The notes under the pieces are model-generated. The model had not been told where the DNA came from. It ran no database searches and saw only the letters and a list, made by a program, of their open reading frames with translations. Positions 8,970 through 17,740 of a stretch of DNA of 64,000 nt are shown piece by piece. Made by a program: the position numbers and the translations under genes. Source of the stretch: Niallia circulans (GTDB lineage Bacteria; Bacillota; Bacilli; Bacillales; Cytobacillaceae); contig NZ_CP026031.1 of the NCBI RefSeq assembly GCF_003726095.1, positions 3,658,001 to 3,722,000 on the forward strand, read 5' to 3'. The number at the start of each line of letters is the position of its first letter. The first letter of the stretch is position 1.

Positions 8970-9751
8970 TATTCAGCAACCTCCTCTCCTAAATAAGCTT
9001 CGATTACTTTTGGATGATTTCTAATCACTTCAGGTGTACCCTCTGCAATCAGTTGCCCATGATCCAAAACATAAATTCGTTCACAAATCCCCATAACAAG
9101 AGGCATATCATGCTCTATAAGTAAAATGGTCAGCTGAAACTTTTTGCGAATAAAAGCAATCAATTCCATCAGTTCATGTGTTTCTTGGGGATTCATCCCT
9201 GCAGCAGGTTCATCCAATAGCAGCAATTTAGGACCTGCCGCTAAAGCTCTTGCTATCTCTAAGCGGCGCTGCTGGCCGTACGGAAGATTTTTCGCTTTTT
9301 CCTCCATATATCGGTCGAGTTGAAAAATCTTAAGAAACTCTATAGATTTTTCCTCCATTTCTTTCTCCCCTTTAAAATGGGAAGGGAGCCGCAAAATACT
9401 GCTTAGCATAGAGTGCTTAGCCAAAGAATGGTATGCTACCTTTACATTATCTAAAACAGATAGTTCTTCAAATAAACGTATATTTTGAAAGGTTCTACTA
9501 ATCCCTCTGCGTGTTACCTGAAAAGGCTGCAAACCCTTTAAGCTTTTTCCGTCAAAAAGAATTTCTCCTTCTGTTGGTGCATATACACCCGTTAACATGT
9601 TAAAGGTAGTCGTTTTCCCCGCTCCATTTGGGCCTATTAGTCCAATTAGCTCTCCTTGATTCAGCTCTACATCAATCGCGGACACTGCTTTTAAACCTCC
9701 AAAAGAAATACCGACATTTTTCATTTGCAATAAAGGTTCCTTCTTAGTCAT
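8969..9751 (-). CDS. livG: Branched-chain amino acid ABC transporter ATPase LivG
   Basis: A 260-aa ABC ATPase with Walker A GPNGAGKTT, the LivG-specific GISRTFQNIRLFEELSVLDN, signature-region LPYGQQRRLEIARAL and Walker B LLLLDEPAAGMNP. It partners LivF under the LivH/LivM channel. It overlaps livM by 8 bases, consistent with translational coupling in livJHMGF. Confidence 0.93.
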   Translation of the reverse strand: MTKKEPLLQMKNVGISFGGLKAVSAIDVELNQGELIGLIGPNGAGKTTTFNMLTGVYAPTEGEILFDGKSLKGLQPFQVTRRGISRTFQNIRLFEELSVLDNVKVAYHSLAKHSMLSSILRLPSHFKGEKEMEEKSIEFLKIFQLDRYMEEKAKNLPYGQQRRLEIARALAAGPKLLLLDEPAAGMNPQETHELMELIAFIRKKFQLTILLIEHDMPLVMGICERIYVLDHGQLIAEGTPEVIRNHPKVIEAYLGEEVAE

Positions 9752-10691
9752 TAGAATTACCTCCTTTGCGTTTAAACAAATCTGTAATTTCCTTTGTTCC
9801 CATTAATCCTTTTGGACGATAGAGCATGACGATTACTAAAACAAGGCTATATATAATCATTCTCGTTTCTGGATAATCTTGAAGATAAGTAGAAATAATA
9901 GTCAAGAAGCTTGCTGCAATAACAGATCCTGATAAACTCCCTAATCCTCCAAGGACCACATAAATCAAAATGTCAAAGGACTTTAAAAATCCAAAGTTAG
10001 TTGGGTTAATAATATAAAAGTTATGAGCTTGAAGCGCACCGGCTACCCCAGCGAATAAAGACCCTAATGCAAAAGCGGCAACCTTATAATAAGTTGTGTT
10101 AATTCCCATTGCATCTGCTGCAATTTCATTCTCCCTAATTGCAATGGCTGCACGGCCATGTCTTGAATTAGTAAAATTAACAATGACTAGAATAGTAATA
10201 AATAAACAAATAAACGTACTTGTCCAAGTAGTCAAATGAGTAATCTGCATTCCCGCTGCCCCACCGACATAATCAATATTTAAGAAGAAAATCCGAATAA
10301 TTTCTGCAAATCCTAATGTGGCGATGGCTAAATAATCGCCTCTTAATCGCAAGGTTGGAATTCCAACTAATAGTCCAGCTAGTGCGGCAACAATTCCACC
10401 AGCTAAAATAGCAATTGGAAAAGGCATTTGAAACTTCATCGTTGCAATTGCTGATACGTATGCCCCTACCGCCAAAAAGCCAGCATGCCCAATTGAAAAT
10501 TGTCCGGTAATTCCTATGACAAGATGCAAGCTAACTGCCAGCATAATATTGATAGCCATTAAAATAATCATATTGCTGTATAAAGTGTCAATCCAGCCTC
10601 CAATCATCAGGAACTGAATTACGCCGTAAATAAGTGCGGACAGTATAAGGAATATCCAAAAAGCTTTTGATTTTTTCACCCTTCCAGTCAC
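9744..10691 (-). CDS. livM: Branched-chain amino acid ABC transporter permease LivM
   Basis: A 315-aa permease with about eight to ten hydrophobic helices and LivM blocks such as GQFSIGHAGFLAVGAYVSA, GIPTLRLRGDYLAIATLGF and VLGGLGSLSGSV. It forms the membrane channel with LivH. The reading frame opens with GTG at 10691, directly abutting the livH stop codon. A second GTG four codons later has a better spaced AGGTGA, so the start is uncertain by four residues. Confidence 0.92.
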   Translation of the reverse strand: MTGRVKKSKAFWIFLILSALIYGVIQFLMIGGWIDTLYSNMIILMAINIMLAVSLHLVIGITGQFSIGHAGFLAVGAYVSAIATMKFQMPFPIAILAGGIVAALAGLLVGIPTLRLRGDYLAIATLGFAEIIRIFFLNIDYVGGAAGMQITHLTTWTSTFICLFITILVIVNFTNSRHGRAAIAIRENEIAADAMGINTTYYKVAAFALGSLFAGVAGALQAHNFYIINPTNFGFLKSFDILIYVVLGGLGSLSGSVIAASFLTIISTYLQDYPETRMIIYSLVLVIVMLYRPKGLMGTKEITDLFKRKGGNSND

Positions 10692-11567
10692 CTACACTTT
10701 CTCTTTTGTATTCTTACCAAGAATGCCTGATGGCTTAAAGATAAGAATCAAAATTAAAATAATAAAAGCCGCAGCATCTCTCCATAAAGAAAAACCTAAA
10801 GCACTAACAACCGTTTCAACTACCCCTAAGATAAGTCCGCCAATCATCGCGCCTGGAATAATGCCTATCCCCCCTAAAACAGCGGCAACGAATGCCTTTA
10901 ATCCTGGAATAACTCCCATTAGCGGTTCAATTTTGGTGTAATAAGCGCCAAAAATAACGCCTGCTGCTCCCGCTAAAGCAGAACCAATGGCAAAAGTAGC
11001 GGAAATAGTCCGGTCTACATTAATCCCCATTAATCTTGCAGCGTCTATATCATGAGAAACCGCCCGCATTGCTTTTCCTGTCTTCGTTTTATGAACGATA
11101 AATTGCAAAATCAACATTAATCCAACCGACGTTCCTAAAATAATTAGGGACTTACTTGTAATTTGTGCCCCAAACACATCAAATGTCTTTGTTGGTAAAA
11201 CACTTGGATAGGTTTCTAAGCCCGCACCTCTAAAATAAATAAAAACATACTCAATCAATAAAGAAACCCCGATTGCTGTAATGAGGGCAGCAATTCTTGT
11301 CGCATTTCTCAACCGTTTATATGCAATTCTTTCAATGATAATTCCAAAGATAGCACAAGCAATCATGGAAACAATCAATGCTGGAAAAAAACTAAGTCCC
11401 CAACCAGTAATAGCATAAAAGCCAATAAATGCTCCCACCATAAATACATCGCCATGAGCAAAGTTAATAAGTTTAATAATTCCATATACCATCGTATATC
11501 CTAAGGCGATAAGAGCATATATACTTCCCAAGGAAATGCCGTTAACTAGCTGTTGTATCCATTCCAT
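10692..11567 (-). CDS. livH: Branched-chain amino acid ABC transporter permease LivH
   Basis: A 291-aa permease with the LivH signatures LVNGISLGSIYALIALGYTM, INFAHGDVFMVGAF and AVLGGIGIIPGAMIGG, and about eight membrane helices. It pairs with LivM. It is the first gene after livJ, separated from it by a 168-base gap that contains a GC-rich hairpin. Confidence 0.93.
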   Translation of the reverse strand: MEWIQQLVNGISLGSIYALIALGYTMVYGIIKLINFAHGDVFMVGAFIGFYAITGWGLSFFPALIVSMIACAIFGIIIERIAYKRLRNATRIAALITAIGVSLLIEYVFIYFRGAGLETYPSVLPTKTFDVFGAQITSKSLIILGTSVGLMLILQFIVHKTKTGKAMRAVSHDIDAARLMGINVDRTISATFAIGSALAGAAGVIFGAYYTKIEPLMGVIPGLKAFVAAVLGGIGIIPGAMIGGLILGVVETVVSALGFSLWRDAAAFIILILILIFKPSGILGKNTKEKV

Positions 11568-11705
11568 CTATTTATTCACTCCCTTTTGCTAAGCAATAAC
11601 TTTTTCACATAGCCTACTACTAATTAATTCTTATAAAAAACGTTTTTGTTTATACTCTCTATCTCTATCATTCTTTTATCTCTAATTTTCCTTCCATGGA
11701 AAATA

Positions 11706-11722
11706 GGGAGGCTCACCCTCCC
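11706..11722 (-). terminator. Attenuator-like hairpin between livJ and livH
   Basis: GGGAGG-CTCA-CCTCCC (11706-11722) is a compact GC-rich hairpin 14 bases after the livJ stop codon, with only a weak TATTTT tail when read leftward. It probably lets some transcripts end after livJ, giving more binding protein than membrane parts, or protects the livJ mRNA end. The role is inferred. Confidence 0.5.
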
Positions 11723-11735
11723 CATCCACCAAGTC

Positions 11736-12908
11736 TTATTTTGGATCAACCTTTGTTTTAAATACTTGTTTTCCATCTTGATATTCTAAAACTGTTGCTG
11801 ATTTGATTGGGTTATGATTTTCATCGATTGTCACTATCCCAGTAATCAGCGATAAATCTTTTGTTTTTGCCAATTCTTCTTTAATCTTATCCGAATCAGT
11901 ACTTCCTGCTCTTTCAGCAGCATCTTTTAATAGATAAACAGAATCATAGCCTAAAGCATTAAATGCATCTGGGCTTTTTCCGTATTCATCCTTAAATGCT
12001 GAAACAAACTTTTGAATTTTCTCATCTGGATCTTCCGAAGAATAGTGGTTTGTAATAAACGTATTATTTAAGTTCTCTGCTCCTGCTAAATCAATTAATT
12101 TTGGAGAATCCCAGCCATCAGCACCCATAAAAGGAGCTGTTATACCCATTTCGCGCGCTTGCTTAATAATTAAGCCCACTTCTTCATAATAGCCAGGAAT
12201 AAACACAAACTCTGGATTCTTCCCTTTAATTCTCGTTAGTGTTGCGCTAAAATCTGTATCCTTTGCAACATAAGATTCTTCTGAAACTATTTTTCCACCA
12301 GCAGCTGTAAAGGTTTCTTTAAATGCTGCTGCTAATCCTTTTGCATAATCACTTGCACTATCCGCATAAATGGCAGCATTTTTAATTTTCAAATCATTGA
12401 TAGCAAAATTTGCAGCCACATTTCCTTGGAATGGATCAATAAAGGATGTACGGAATGCATACTCATTTAGCTTTCCATCCTCATTAACCGTAACGTTTGG
12501 TGCTGTACCCGATGGAGTTAATAAGACTGTTTGCTTGTCATTAGCTATTTGCACTTGTGCTACTGTATCACCACTTGTAGCTGCCCCTATAATTGCCGAA
12601 ACCTTATCTTGGTCGATTAGCTTCAATGCACCATTAGTTGCCTCCGTTAAATCAGATTTATTATCTACCTTAACAGGAACTATTTTCTTGCCATCTATTC
12701 CACCATCTGCATTAATCTCTTTAATAGCTAAATCAATACCGCTTTCTAATGATTGTCCATATGATGCAACAGCTCCAGAAAGCTCCAAGTTCACTCCAAC
12801 CTTAAATTCATCCTCTTTTGATGCATTTTTACCACCAGCACTACACCCAGCCAACATTCCAGCAACTAAGGTAGAAGCGGTAATTAAAAGACTTAATTTT
12901 TTCTTCAT
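11736..12908 (-). CDS. livJ: Branched-chain amino acid ABC transporter substrate-binding lipoprotein
   Basis: A 390-aa lipoprotein with signal KKKLSLLITASTLVAGMLAG ending at Cys22. It has a type-1 periplasmic-binding fold of the Leu/Ile/Val family, shown by FKVGVNLELSGAVASYGQSL, GAATSGDTVAQVQIANDK and FMGADGWDSPKL. It delivers the amino acid to LivHM. It is the first gene of the unit with its own start region. Family membership is certain. Amide or urea binding is the main alternative to branched-chain amino acids. Confidence 0.92.
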   Translation of the reverse strand: MKKKLSLLITASTLVAGMLAGCSAGGKNASKEDEFKVGVNLELSGAVASYGQSLESGIDLAIKEINADGGIDGKKIVPVKVDNKSDLTEATNGALKLIDQDKVSAIIGAATSGDTVAQVQIANDKQTVLLTPSGTAPNVTVNEDGKLNEYAFRTSFIDPFQGNVAANFAINDLKIKNAAIYADSASDYAKGLAAAFKETFTAAGGKIVSEESYVAKDTDFSATLTRIKGKNPEFVFIPGYYEEVGLIIKQAREMGITAPFMGADGWDSPKLIDLAGAENLNNTFITNHYSSEDPDEKIQKFVSAFKDEYGKSPDAFNALGYDSVYLLKDAAERAGSTDSDKIKEELAKTKDLSLITGIVTIDENHNPIKSATVLEYQDGKQVFKTKVDPK

Positions 12909-13386
12909 ACAAATCCTCCTTTTGTTTGATTATTCTGACAATAAAAAGAAAATAATACTACCTATTAATTATAAGTGCTTATCAAATCCATTAATTTAAC
13001 TAGTCAGACTATTCTAATCTTTTTTATATTGCGAAATTAATCATAACGAACAAGACAAAAATAATCAATAGCCGACAAACTTCACCATAACGTTACTATT
13101 TCTAACGTTTAAAGGAATAAATTTCAAATATTTTTTAACAATTCTGTCAAATATAAAATAAATCTTCTTACTTTTGTTAGTATTTTTACCAAAATAAAAA
13201 GGTTCCCATGTCCCCTTAACAATTCATCCCTATTTGTCATGGATATAAGTTACTTTTTCTCACACAATCGCGACTTTCCTTCTCAAAAATTCATCCATAA
13301 ATTTTTAAAAATTTTTTATATAACTCATTTTTTTCTTATTTTAGGGAATATACAGTATTAATAAGGTATAGAAAGGAGTACGATGA
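12909..13386. other. Divergent intergenic region, livJ / lipoprotein gene
   Basis: A 478-base AT-rich gap between divergent genes. TATAAT at 12968-12973 (leftward) is a possible livJ -10 box without a good -35. ATTATTCTGACAATA (12929-12943) matches 11 of 15 positions of the CodY consensus AATTTTCWGAAAATT. It is a weak candidate that would suit a branched-chain amino acid transporter. I see no RNA gene or coding region here. Confidence 0.35.
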
Positions 13387-14178
13387 ATGAAAAAAATTCT
13401 ATTTTCTTCACTCTTTATCTTTTCACTTATAGCAGGTGGCTGCTCCAATGGACCAGCAGAAAGTCAATCAAAACTGCCGACAATGGAGAAAGCCGACGCA
13501 GCTGGACAAGCTAATACGAAGACGGAACAAACTACGGAGAAATCCCCATCAAACAATGAACAGATGAAAGAAATTCGCTCTATGCTCAAGATGCAAGGTA
13601 ATAAATTACCGATGAAATTCCCAATCACTGATTCCGAATATGTTGGAGCTAAAATTAATAAAAATGAAACAGACCAATATTCTATTTCGTTCTATCGAAC
13701 ACAAGAACCTGTCTCTATCAATGATAAATCTTTAGACACAAATGGTAATTTGCTTGCTACGTTTAAAGCAGAAACATTCCATGATAAAAACAACCAAGAG
13801 GAGCTTTTTCCCGAGACTTCATTAGATTCTATTCCAGATGAAATGAAGGTAGATTTAGGACATAAAATTACAGGAATGAAGGAAGGAGCAGCGGGAAGTT
13901 CGTATTTACTTTGGAAAGAGGGACGATGGGTAGTACAAATTAAATCCATTTCTGCTGATAAGTTAGACACTACTGATATCGCAAGAAAAATGGTAGATTA
14001 TTTGGAGGAAAATGCTCTGCCAGTCCCACAAGAAAATGGAAGAATAGAAGTAAATTATCCGGAAAATGCCGATAAAGTTGAGAGTATGGCGAGATGGGAA
14101 GAAGGAAATATTGTTTATACTTTAGAAACAGGAGAAGTACCGATAAATGCTTTAATGATGACTGTCTCAACAGAATAA
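13387..14178 (+). CDS. Unknown lipoprotein
   Basis: 263 aa; I do not recognise the family. It has a lipoprotein signal (KKILFSSLFIFSLIAGGC, lipid Cys19), then a low-complexity linker rich in Ser, Thr, Glu and Lys (about 20-60), then a mixed alpha/beta-looking domain (65-263) with several Trp/Tyr positions. It is probably anchored on the outer face of the membrane. The ATG at 13387 follows AAAGGAG with normal spacing. No partner gene is evident: livJ diverges from it, and downstream lies the first tandem-repeat array. The reading frame is undisturbed and its codon use matches its neighbours, so it is a real gene. Confidence 0.8.
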   Translation: MKKILFSSLFIFSLIAGGCSNGPAESQSKLPTMEKADAAGQANTKTEQTTEKSPSNNEQMKEIRSMLKMQGNKLPMKFPITDSEYVGAKINKNETDQYSISFYRTQEPVSINDKSLDTNGNLLATFKAETFHDKNNQEELFPETSLDSIPDEMKVDLGHKITGMKEGAAGSSYLLWKEGRWVVQIKSISADKLDTTDIARKMVDYLEENALPVPQENGRIEVNYPENADKVESMARWEEGNIVYTLETGEVPINALMMTVSTE

Positions 14179-14232
14179 TTCGTATTGCTTTAGTGAAAAA
14201 CAACTGGATTCCGGTTAAATCTTGATTTTTTA

Positions 14233-14711
14233 TACCAAAGCAACACGGGTATCAGCCAAAATTCAGTTTTATCAGCCAAAACAACCTGGATATCAGCCAA
14301 AGTTCGGTTTTTTCAGCCAAAACAACCCGGATATCAGCCAAAATTCAAACTTATCAGCCAAAGCAACACGGGTATCAGCCAAATTTCAAATTTATCAGCC
14401 AAAACAACACGGGTATCAGCCAAATTTCAAATTTATCAGCCAAAGCAACCCAGATATCAGCCAAATTTCAAATTTATCAGCCAAAACAGCAGGGGTATCA
14501 GCCAAATTTCAAATTTATCAGCCAAAGCAACACGGGTATCAGACAAAGTTCAAACTTATCAGCCAAAACAACACGGATATCAGACAAAGTTCAAATTTAT
14601 CAGCCAAAACAACCCGAGTATCAGCCAAAATTCAAATTTATCAGCCAAAACAACACGGGTATCAGACAAAGTTCAAATTTATCAGCCAAAGCAACACGGG
14701 TATCAGCCAAA
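14233..14711 (+). repeat. Tandem array 1: 23 copies of core ATCAGCCAAA with two alternating spacers
   Basis: The 10-base core ATCAGCCAAA (variants TTCAGCCAAA, ATCAGACAAA) occurs 23 times from 14251 to 14711, plus a degenerate start at 14233. Spacers alternate strictly. One type is 10 bases (NTTCAAATTT-like) and the other is 11 bases (ACAACACGGGT-like), giving an exact 41-base double unit; 22 steps span 451 bases = 11 x 41. The core is nearly invariant while the spacers vary. The array lies between the unknown lipoprotein gene and a convergent terminator. A frame is open across it only because the unit lacks stop codons; there is no ribosome binding site, so I do not call a protein. Confidence 0.97.
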
Positions 14712-14744
14712 CACGCTACTTTGCAGCCATTTCTCATCTAACAA

Positions 14745-14793
14745 AAAAGAGCTACTGGATAAGCGGAAATCCGCCTTCTCCAATAGCTCTTTT
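14745..14793. terminator. Bidirectional terminator
   Basis: AAGAGCTACTGGA... pairs with ...TCCAATAGCTCTT with an inner GGCGGA/TCCGCC-type stem, flanked by A and T runs. It serves the convergent lipoprotein and flavoprotein genes and marks the right end of array 1. Confidence 0.85.
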
Positions 14794-14838
14794 GTCTATG
14801 CTATTAAAAATATTGCACCATGTAACGATCAATTGAAA

Positions 14839-15921
14839 TTAAGCACGGATTTTCATTACTGAACAATCATCGCATTGAATCATATTTTTTATTAATTCTT
14901 TATTCTTCTCTTCAAATAGTTCATTATGTGATGAGACCATTGCGCTATTACTTGCCTCTGGCTGGATATACAATTTAGCTTTGTTGACTGCGTTTGCAGC
15001 GTCTTGAAAAGCACCAGCAATTAAATGGACTTTGCCTTCATGCTTTAGAATATCTCCAGCAGCAAATATTCCTGGCACAGATGTCTCACTATTAACATTA
15101 CCTGCTATGTAAAAATCTTCAAGCATGTCAATTTTTAATTTACTATTTTTTAAAAGCGACGAATCCATTTCATAGCCATGGTTGATAACTACTTCATCTA
15201 CTTTTAAAGTCTTAACCTCTTCTGATTGTGTATTCGTTAATTCAACAGAATCAATACGATCATGATTTTCATTCGCAATCAGTTTAGTAATAGAGGTATG
15301 GAACAAACACTCTACATTGCTTTCTAGCAATTCTCTCGCTTTTGCCTCATGACCAGCAAGTGTATCTTTTCTACATGTTAAATACACTTTCTTAGCTATC
15401 GGCTCTAGTTCAAGAGCCCAGTCCACTGCAGAGTTTCCTCCTCCAGAAAGAACAACCACTTTATCTCTAAAATGCATTAAAGATTTTACCGTATAGTTTA
15501 AGTTTGCCACTTCAAATCTTTCGGCACCTTCAATTTTTAATTTTTGTGGAGTGACGATTCCGCTTCCTACTGCCACAATGACTGTTTTGGAATAATGAAC
15601 TTCTCCGGAATCTGTTTCCAGCAAGAAAATTCCTTCTTCATTTTTGGAGATAGAATGAATCTTCGTATTTGTCACTACTTCGGGGTTAAAGGTCAACCCC
15701 TGTTGGACAAGCTGTTCTCTCAACCTTTCCCCTGGCATTGGAGTGATGCCGCCAACATCCCAGATCATTTTCTCTGGATATAAATGCAGCTTTCCGCCTA
15801 ACTGTGGTAAAAATTCAATAATTTTTGTCTTCATTTCTCTAAGCCCACTATAAAAAGCAGAATATAGACCTGCTGGCCCGCCGCCAATTATCGTCACATC
15901 GAATAGTTCTGTATGCTCCAT
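14839..15921 (-). CDS. FAD-dependent ferredoxin--NADP reductase / thioredoxin reductase-like protein
   Basis: A 360-aa two-dinucleotide-domain flavoprotein of the YumC/YcgT (TrxR-like FNR) group. The FAD site is IIGGGPAGLYSAFYSG, the NADPH site is VVLSGGGNSAVDWALEL and the C-terminal FAD contact is VPGIFAAGDI. It lacks the central CxxC of true thioredoxin reductases, so it probably reduces ferredoxin or flavodoxin. A C-terminal extension ends in CDDC, unusual for the group. The ATG at 15921 is chosen; a GTG four codons upstream overlaps the AGGAG site. A Fur box upstream suggests induction under iron limitation, perhaps to supply electrons for iron release from siderophores or haem (inferred). 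Confidence 0.87.
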   Translation of the reverse strand: MEHTELFDVTIIGGGPAGLYSAFYSGLREMKTKIIEFLPQLGGKLHLYPEKMIWDVGGITPMPGERLREQLVQQGLTFNPEVVTNTKIHSISKNEEGIFLLETDSGEVHYSKTVIVAVGSGIVTPQKLKIEGAERFEVANLNYTVKSLMHFRDKVVVLSGGGNSAVDWALELEPIAKKVYLTCRKDTLAGHEAKARELLESNVECLFHTSITKLIANENHDRIDSVELTNTQSEEVKTLKVDEVVINHGYEMDSSLLKNSKLKIDMLEDFYIAGNVNSETSVPGIFAAGDILKHEGKVHLIAGAFQDAANAVNKAKLYIQPEASNSAMVSSHNELFEEKNKELIKNMIQCDDCSVMKIRA

Positions 15922-15995
15922 TAACCCGCTCACTCCTATAATGAAAGTTTTATACTATCTATATATGATTAACTCATTCTGTTTATTAGTTAAAT

Positions 15996-16010
15996 TGATT
16001 ATCATTCTCA
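15996..16010 (-). promoter_or_regulatory. Fur box
   Basis: Read leftward, TGAGAATGATAATCA matches the 7-1-7 Fur consensus TGATAATNATTATCA at 13 of 15 positions. It lies 75 bases upstream of the flavoprotein start codon. Confidence 0.75.
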
Positions 16011-16272
16011 TTTACATACTACCTTGTTTTTGGAACTTTTTCAATCCTATCTAGTAACTTTTAAACAACATTTTGTGAAATCAAACAATCTCTCTACTCA
16101 AAATATAGAACTAACTGCCAGTTTTAGATCGTACGTTTCTTTTTATACACTAAAAGTGCAGAATCTTGAGTTATTTAGTGAATCAGGTAGTATTTATAAG
16201 TATACAGTATATTTAATTTAATCAGAAAAAACTTTACGAACGATATAAACTGTATATGCTATATTTTCACGT

Positions 16273-16302
16273 TTGCACTGTCTTTTATTTGTTTTATATA
16301 AT
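16273..16302 (+). promoter_or_regulatory. Candidate opuA promoter
   Basis: TTGCAC (16273-16278), an 18-base spacer and TATAAT (16297-16302), giving a leader of about 230 bases. The gap from 15922 to 16538 otherwise holds the Fur box and AT-rich sequence with no gene I can support. Control by osmotic stress or a GbsR-type repressor would be normal for opuA, but I see no recognisable operator. Confidence 0.45.
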
Positions 16303-16538
16303 AAGAAGGACTCTACAGGAGAAGGATATGGATAAGTCCCATTACCATACTGGGAGTAACAACAAGCAAGTAATACTATATCACACTAATTTTCACCCAA
16401 AGTTCCACTAAAAGTATTGCCATAATACTCGCTTAATTCCTACTATTCCTCTATAAATAATCAGTTTTATTTTTTATTTCCTATTTATTTATCCATATTC
16501 GGAAATTCTCTCAAATAAAAAAGAAGGAGAAGTGATTA

Positions 16539-17740
16539 ATGCCTAAAATTGAAGTTAAAAATCTTACAAAAATATTTGGGGGAAACCCAAAAGAAGGGCT
16601 GAAAAGACTAAAGGCTGGCGAAGATAAAACAAAAATACTGAAAGAAACAGGAATGACAATTGGTGTTGATAATGCTTCTTTCCAAGTAAAACAAGGAGAA
16701 TTCTTTGTCATAATGGGATTATCCGGCAGTGGAAAATCTACGCTTATACGTCTCATTAACCGCCTGATTGAGCCAACCTCAGGTGAAGTGCTAATTGACG
16801 GGAAAAATATTACTACCATGAATAAAAAGGAACTTATCGATATACGACGTAAAAAGCTCAGTATGGTTTTTCAGAATTTTGCGTTATTTCCAAATCGAAC
16901 CGTGCAAGAAAATGTTGAATATGGTTTAGAAATCCAAGGACATCCGCAGAGTGAAGTGATCGTTCAAAAAAAGCTCTTAAAGCCATTCATGATGTCGGTC
17001 TAAAAGGCTATGAGGCAAGTTTCCCTAATCAACTTAGTGGCGGGATGCAGCAACGGGTAGGTCTTGCTAGAGCATTAGCAAATGATAGTGATATCCTTCT
17101 AATGGATGAAGCATTCAGTGCATTAGATCCTCTTATTCGTAAAGAAATGCAAGATGAACTCATCCGTTTACAAAACAAGCTTGGAAAAACAATTATTTTC
17201 ATCACTCACGACTTAGATGAGGCTCTTAAACTCGGTGACCGTATTGCCATTATGAAAAATGGCTTGATTGTACAGTTAGGGACAGCTGAAGAAATTTTAG
17301 AAAATCCAGCGAATGACTATGTATCGACATTTGTAGAAGATGTTGACCGTTCGAAAGTGTTAGTTGCTGGTCAAATTATGAAACAGCCCGATCTTATTAC
17401 CACTTGGAAGGATGGTCCGAGAATGGCCGTAAGAAAAATGGAAGAAGCTGGTCTATCCAGTATCTTCGTAGTAGATAAGGATAAACAGTTAAAAGGCATT
17501 CTTACTATTGATGCTGCCATTAATGCCTATAAGGAAAATAAGTGGGTTGAAGACGTATTAGAACACGACTTCCATTCTACTACATACGATACCCCATTAA
17601 ACGATTTAATTGGGGTTGCAGCAGAATCAAAATTCCCTATTGCCGTTACAGAAAATAATAGATTGTTAGGAATCATCGTTCGAGTCTCTATATTGTCTGG
17701 ACTGATTCTCGGAAAAGAACAAAAGGAGGCTATCATATGA
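16539..17740 (+). pseudogene. opuAA: Glycine betaine ABC transporter ATPase OpuAA, split by a frameshift
   Basis: The first frame (16539-17003) carries the N-terminal half with Walker A GLSGSGKST and Q-loop FQNFALFPN, then stops at a TAA. The second frame resumes within the same gene: KALKAIHDVGLKGYEASFPN, signature LSGGMQQRVGLARAL, Walker B ILLMDEAFSALDP, the H-loop ITHD and a C-terminal tandem CBS module. Both halves are otherwise intact. One missing base near the seven-A run at 16966-16972 (or two extra bases just before it) accounts for the break. The junction A_AAA_AAG is in the right phase for a -1 ribosomal shift, which would restore the full protein of about 400 aa. Sequencing error, true mutation and programmed shifting are all possible. 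OpuAB starts with a 4-base overlap. Confidence 0.85.
16967..16973 (+). other. Slippery heptamer A_AAA_AAG at the opuAA frame break
   Basis: In the zero frame the codons are CAA AAA AAG (residues 143-145). A -1 slip at this heptamer gives GCT CTT AAA GCC next, which is the frame of the C-terminal half. A_AAA_AAG is the best-known bacterial -1 shift site (E. coli dnaX). Zero-frame translation ends nine codons later at 17001-17003. Confidence 0.6.

Noticed and set aside
11583..11705. Possible small RNA between livJ and livH
   Set aside because: No promoter, and the single hairpin is better explained as an attenuator or mRNA stabiliser.
14233..14711. CRISPR array
   Set aside because: The constant part is only 10 bases, the spacers are 10-11 bases and fall into two recurring types, and no cas genes are present. 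The same applies to array 2.
14222..14836. 204-codon open frame across array 1
   Set aside because: It begins with a TTG without a ribosome site, and its peptide merely cycles through three readings of the same core (ISQ, YQPK, LSAK). The 41-base unit shifts frame each time. Openness is explained by the lack of stop triplets in the unit.
16024..16221. 65-codon open frame upstream of opuA
   Set aside because: No ribosome site, no recognisable domain, and it lies in AT-rich regulatory DNA next to a Fur box.
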